From assembly GCA_016210395.1 (NCBI GenBank), contig JACQUI010000340.1, forward strand, positions 1 to 13,174: a stretch of DNA of 13,174 nucleotides, written 5' to 3'. A program made the position numbers and the translations under genes. Numbering within the stretch: position 1 is the first letter of the stretch; every line of letters starts with the position of its first letter. Under the pieces are notes generated by a model. It saw only the letters and a list, made by a program, of their open reading frames with translations. It was not told the DNA's origin and searched no databases. The stretch comes from Chloroflexota bacterium. Lineage in GTDB: Bacteria; Chloroflexota; Dehalococcoidia; Lucifugimonadales; JACPCL1. This document shows, piece by piece, positions 12,541-13,174 of this stretch.

Positions 12541-12690
12541 ATGAGCAAGGTAACCGTGTTCGCAAAAGGCGGCGGGAAAGGCGGAGGGGGCAAAGGCGGA
12601 GGAGGGAAAGGCGGCGGAGGCAATCCCAACTACCCAAGCACAACAGGAAGCCCTTCGGGAGGAGGCAGAGGCAACGACCCGAAGAAGTAG
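12541..12690 (+). CDS. 49-residue glycine-rich KGGGG-repeat peptide
   Basis: A small frame begins at ATG 12541 with a near-perfect AGGAGG (12531-12536) four bases upstream and ends at TAG 12690. It reads 'MSKVTVFAK', then about four KGGGG units (residues 9-27), then 'NPNYPSTTGSPSGGGRGNDP' and KK. It is basic, low-complexity and presumably disordered, with no signal peptide or Cys. A clear promoter lies upstream and an intrinsic terminator downstream, so it is a complete monocistronic unit. A seven-codon frame (12521-12544, MNEKEDL) precedes it and overlaps by ATGA, which might couple translation. I recognise no family. A nucleic-acid-binding, RiPP-like or structural role are all open. Confidence 0.65.
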   Translation: MSKVTVFAKGGGKGGGGKGGGGKGGGGNPNYPSTTGSPSGGGRGNDPKK

Positions 12691-12733
12691 GGGCATAAGA
12701 CTGCTGCGATGATCAGGCGGTGGCGTCGACTAC

Positions 12734-12765
12734 GGCCACGCCCTCAACCAGGGGGTGGCCTTTTT
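12734..12765 (+). terminator. Intrinsic terminator after the Gly-rich peptide gene
   Basis: GGCCAC and CCCT (12734-12744) pair with AGGG and GTGGCC (12750-12760), with one G-G mismatch in the stem and a CAACC loop. TTTTTCTTGTCTTTT follows directly. Confidence 0.85.
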
Positions 12766-12872
12766 CTTGTCTTTTGTGAAATGCCGCGGGGTTTGCTCCA
12801 TAGCGTTAGCAAGCTTGATTAACGACGCCAGACTCATACTCACTCCTCTTCTGGTTGCCGCTTGCCTGGGAA

Positions 12873-13037
12873 ATGACGTCCAGAAACACTACCAGATGGC
12901 TACTTGTGCTTTCCGCGGCTGGCGCAGGCGCGATCTCTGTTGCTGCTACAGGCTTTCTTCTTGGCCATAGTATCCACGAGGCGTCGATGAGCCCGCCGCG
13001 CTTGGCAGTACTCGCTGTCGCCGGGCTATTAGGCTGA
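12873..13037 (+). CDS. Possible small membrane protein
   Basis: A 54-codon frame starts at ATG 12873: 'MTSRNTTRWLLVLSAAGAGA' followed by 'ISVAATGFLLG', one good hydrophobic helix with Arg before it, and a shorter second one, 'RLAVLAVAGLLG', at the end. No ribosome-binding site at normal spacing is visible and no family is recognised. It could be chance. Otherwise the stretch 12766-13089 between the terminator and the right-edge promoter holds nothing I can identify. Confidence 0.3.
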   Translation: MTSRNTTRWLLVLSAAGAGAISVAATGFLLGHSIHEASMSPPRLAVLAVAGLLG

Positions 13038-13089
13038 ACTTCCAGGGGTTTGAAGCGGAGCAGCTTTGCGGATGTAGGCAGTAATACTG

Positions 13090-13119
13090 TTGACTGCTGT
13101 GGGGGTGTTGTGCTATAAA
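13090..13119 (+). promoter_or_regulatory. Strong candidate promoter at the right edge
   Basis: TTGACT (13090-13095) and TATAAA (13114-13119) are separated by 18 bases. An ATG follows at 13126, so the transcript would be leaderless or nearly so. Confidence 0.6.
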
Positions 13120-13125
13120 TATGGC

Positions 13126-13174
13126 ATGCCGAAAGCGAAGTCTTGGGCCATGCACGTAGTCAAAGTCGTCAGCC
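13126..13174 (+). CDS. N-terminus of a possible IS1634-like transposase (partial)
   Basis: An open frame from ATG 13126 runs off the window: 'MPKAKSWAMHVVKVVS'. The 'MHVVKVVS' stretch resembles the first strand of IS1634/IS4-like transposases, which often begin with a short 'MHV.KV.S...G' segment. Only 16 residues are visible, so the call is tentative. It fits the strong promoter just upstream and the accessory character of the region. Confidence 0.35.
   Translation, partial: MPKAKSWAMHVVKVVS

Noticed and set aside
12521..12544. Seven-codon frame MNEKEDL as a regulatory leader peptide
   Set aside because: It overlaps the next start by ATGA, but it has no good ribosome-binding site and no repeated regulatory codons, so it may be chance. 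It is mentioned only with the downstream gene.
12565..12621. KGGGG codon repeat as a CRISPR or satellite array
   Set aside because: The units are contiguous 15-base codon repeats inside an open frame with no spacers. No CRISPR-like array was found anywhere in the window.

Overview
This looks like a GC-rich bacterial chromosome segment carrying a large accessory load. The protein set (DUF6883/DUF4926 pair, many VapBC/RelE/MazF modules, a two-domain disulfide oxidoreductase, an actinobacterial/chloroflexal-style thiosulfate sulfurtransferase, palindromic 'GTAGGGGC...' intergenic repeats) resembles Chloroflexota, perhaps Dehalococcoidia-like genomes. That assignment is an inference from family resemblance; the window has no rRNA, tRNA or other marker gene.

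Layout. 1-117 is the 3' end of a gene that resembles a thiamine-diphosphate enzyme. 118-1176 is a compact cassette (DUF6883, DUF4926, retropepsin-like protease) that ends in a second copy of that gene's last ~84 bases. 1346-2423 holds an AT-rich AbiTii-type gene with a possible leaderless GTG start. 2426-4517 is a toxin-antitoxin island: decayed relE, vapBC, a second decayed relE, and an HTH/mazF pair. 4639-5386 is a second cassette with the same architecture as the first: an RHH antitoxin and a RelE toxin lie directly behind a sulfurtransferase gene and end in a duplicate of its last ~84 bases. 5305-6592 holds the sulfurtransferase and an EthD-like gene. 6916-7662 is a two-thioredoxin-fold oxidoreductase with an in-frame UGA exactly where the first Cys of the second CxxC motif belongs, so it is probably a selenoprotein. 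7851-8792 is a nine-repeat TPR gene. 8929-10887 is a large AT-rich gene of unknown function with a C-terminal PD-(D/E)XK nuclease signature. 10894-12370 is an arsC/aquaglyceroporin pair separated by palindromic repeats. 12437-12765 is a self-contained unit (promoter, 49-residue KGGGG-repeat peptide, terminator). The right edge has a strong promoter and the probable first codons of a transposase.

How it fits together. Housekeeping and redox genes (sulfurtransferase, EthD, disulfide oxidoreductase, ArsC, aquaglyceroporin) alternate with likely horizontally acquired defence or addiction genes. The most striking structural theme is that two unrelated cassettes sit at gene 3' ends, each bounded by an 84-86 bp direct repeat of the host gene's own 3' coding end. 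The repeat copies differ mainly at synonymous positions, which suggests cassettes arriving with a homologous gene end from another lineage rather than simple local duplication. The other highlights are the probable selenoprotein and the uncharacterised nuclease-like gene.
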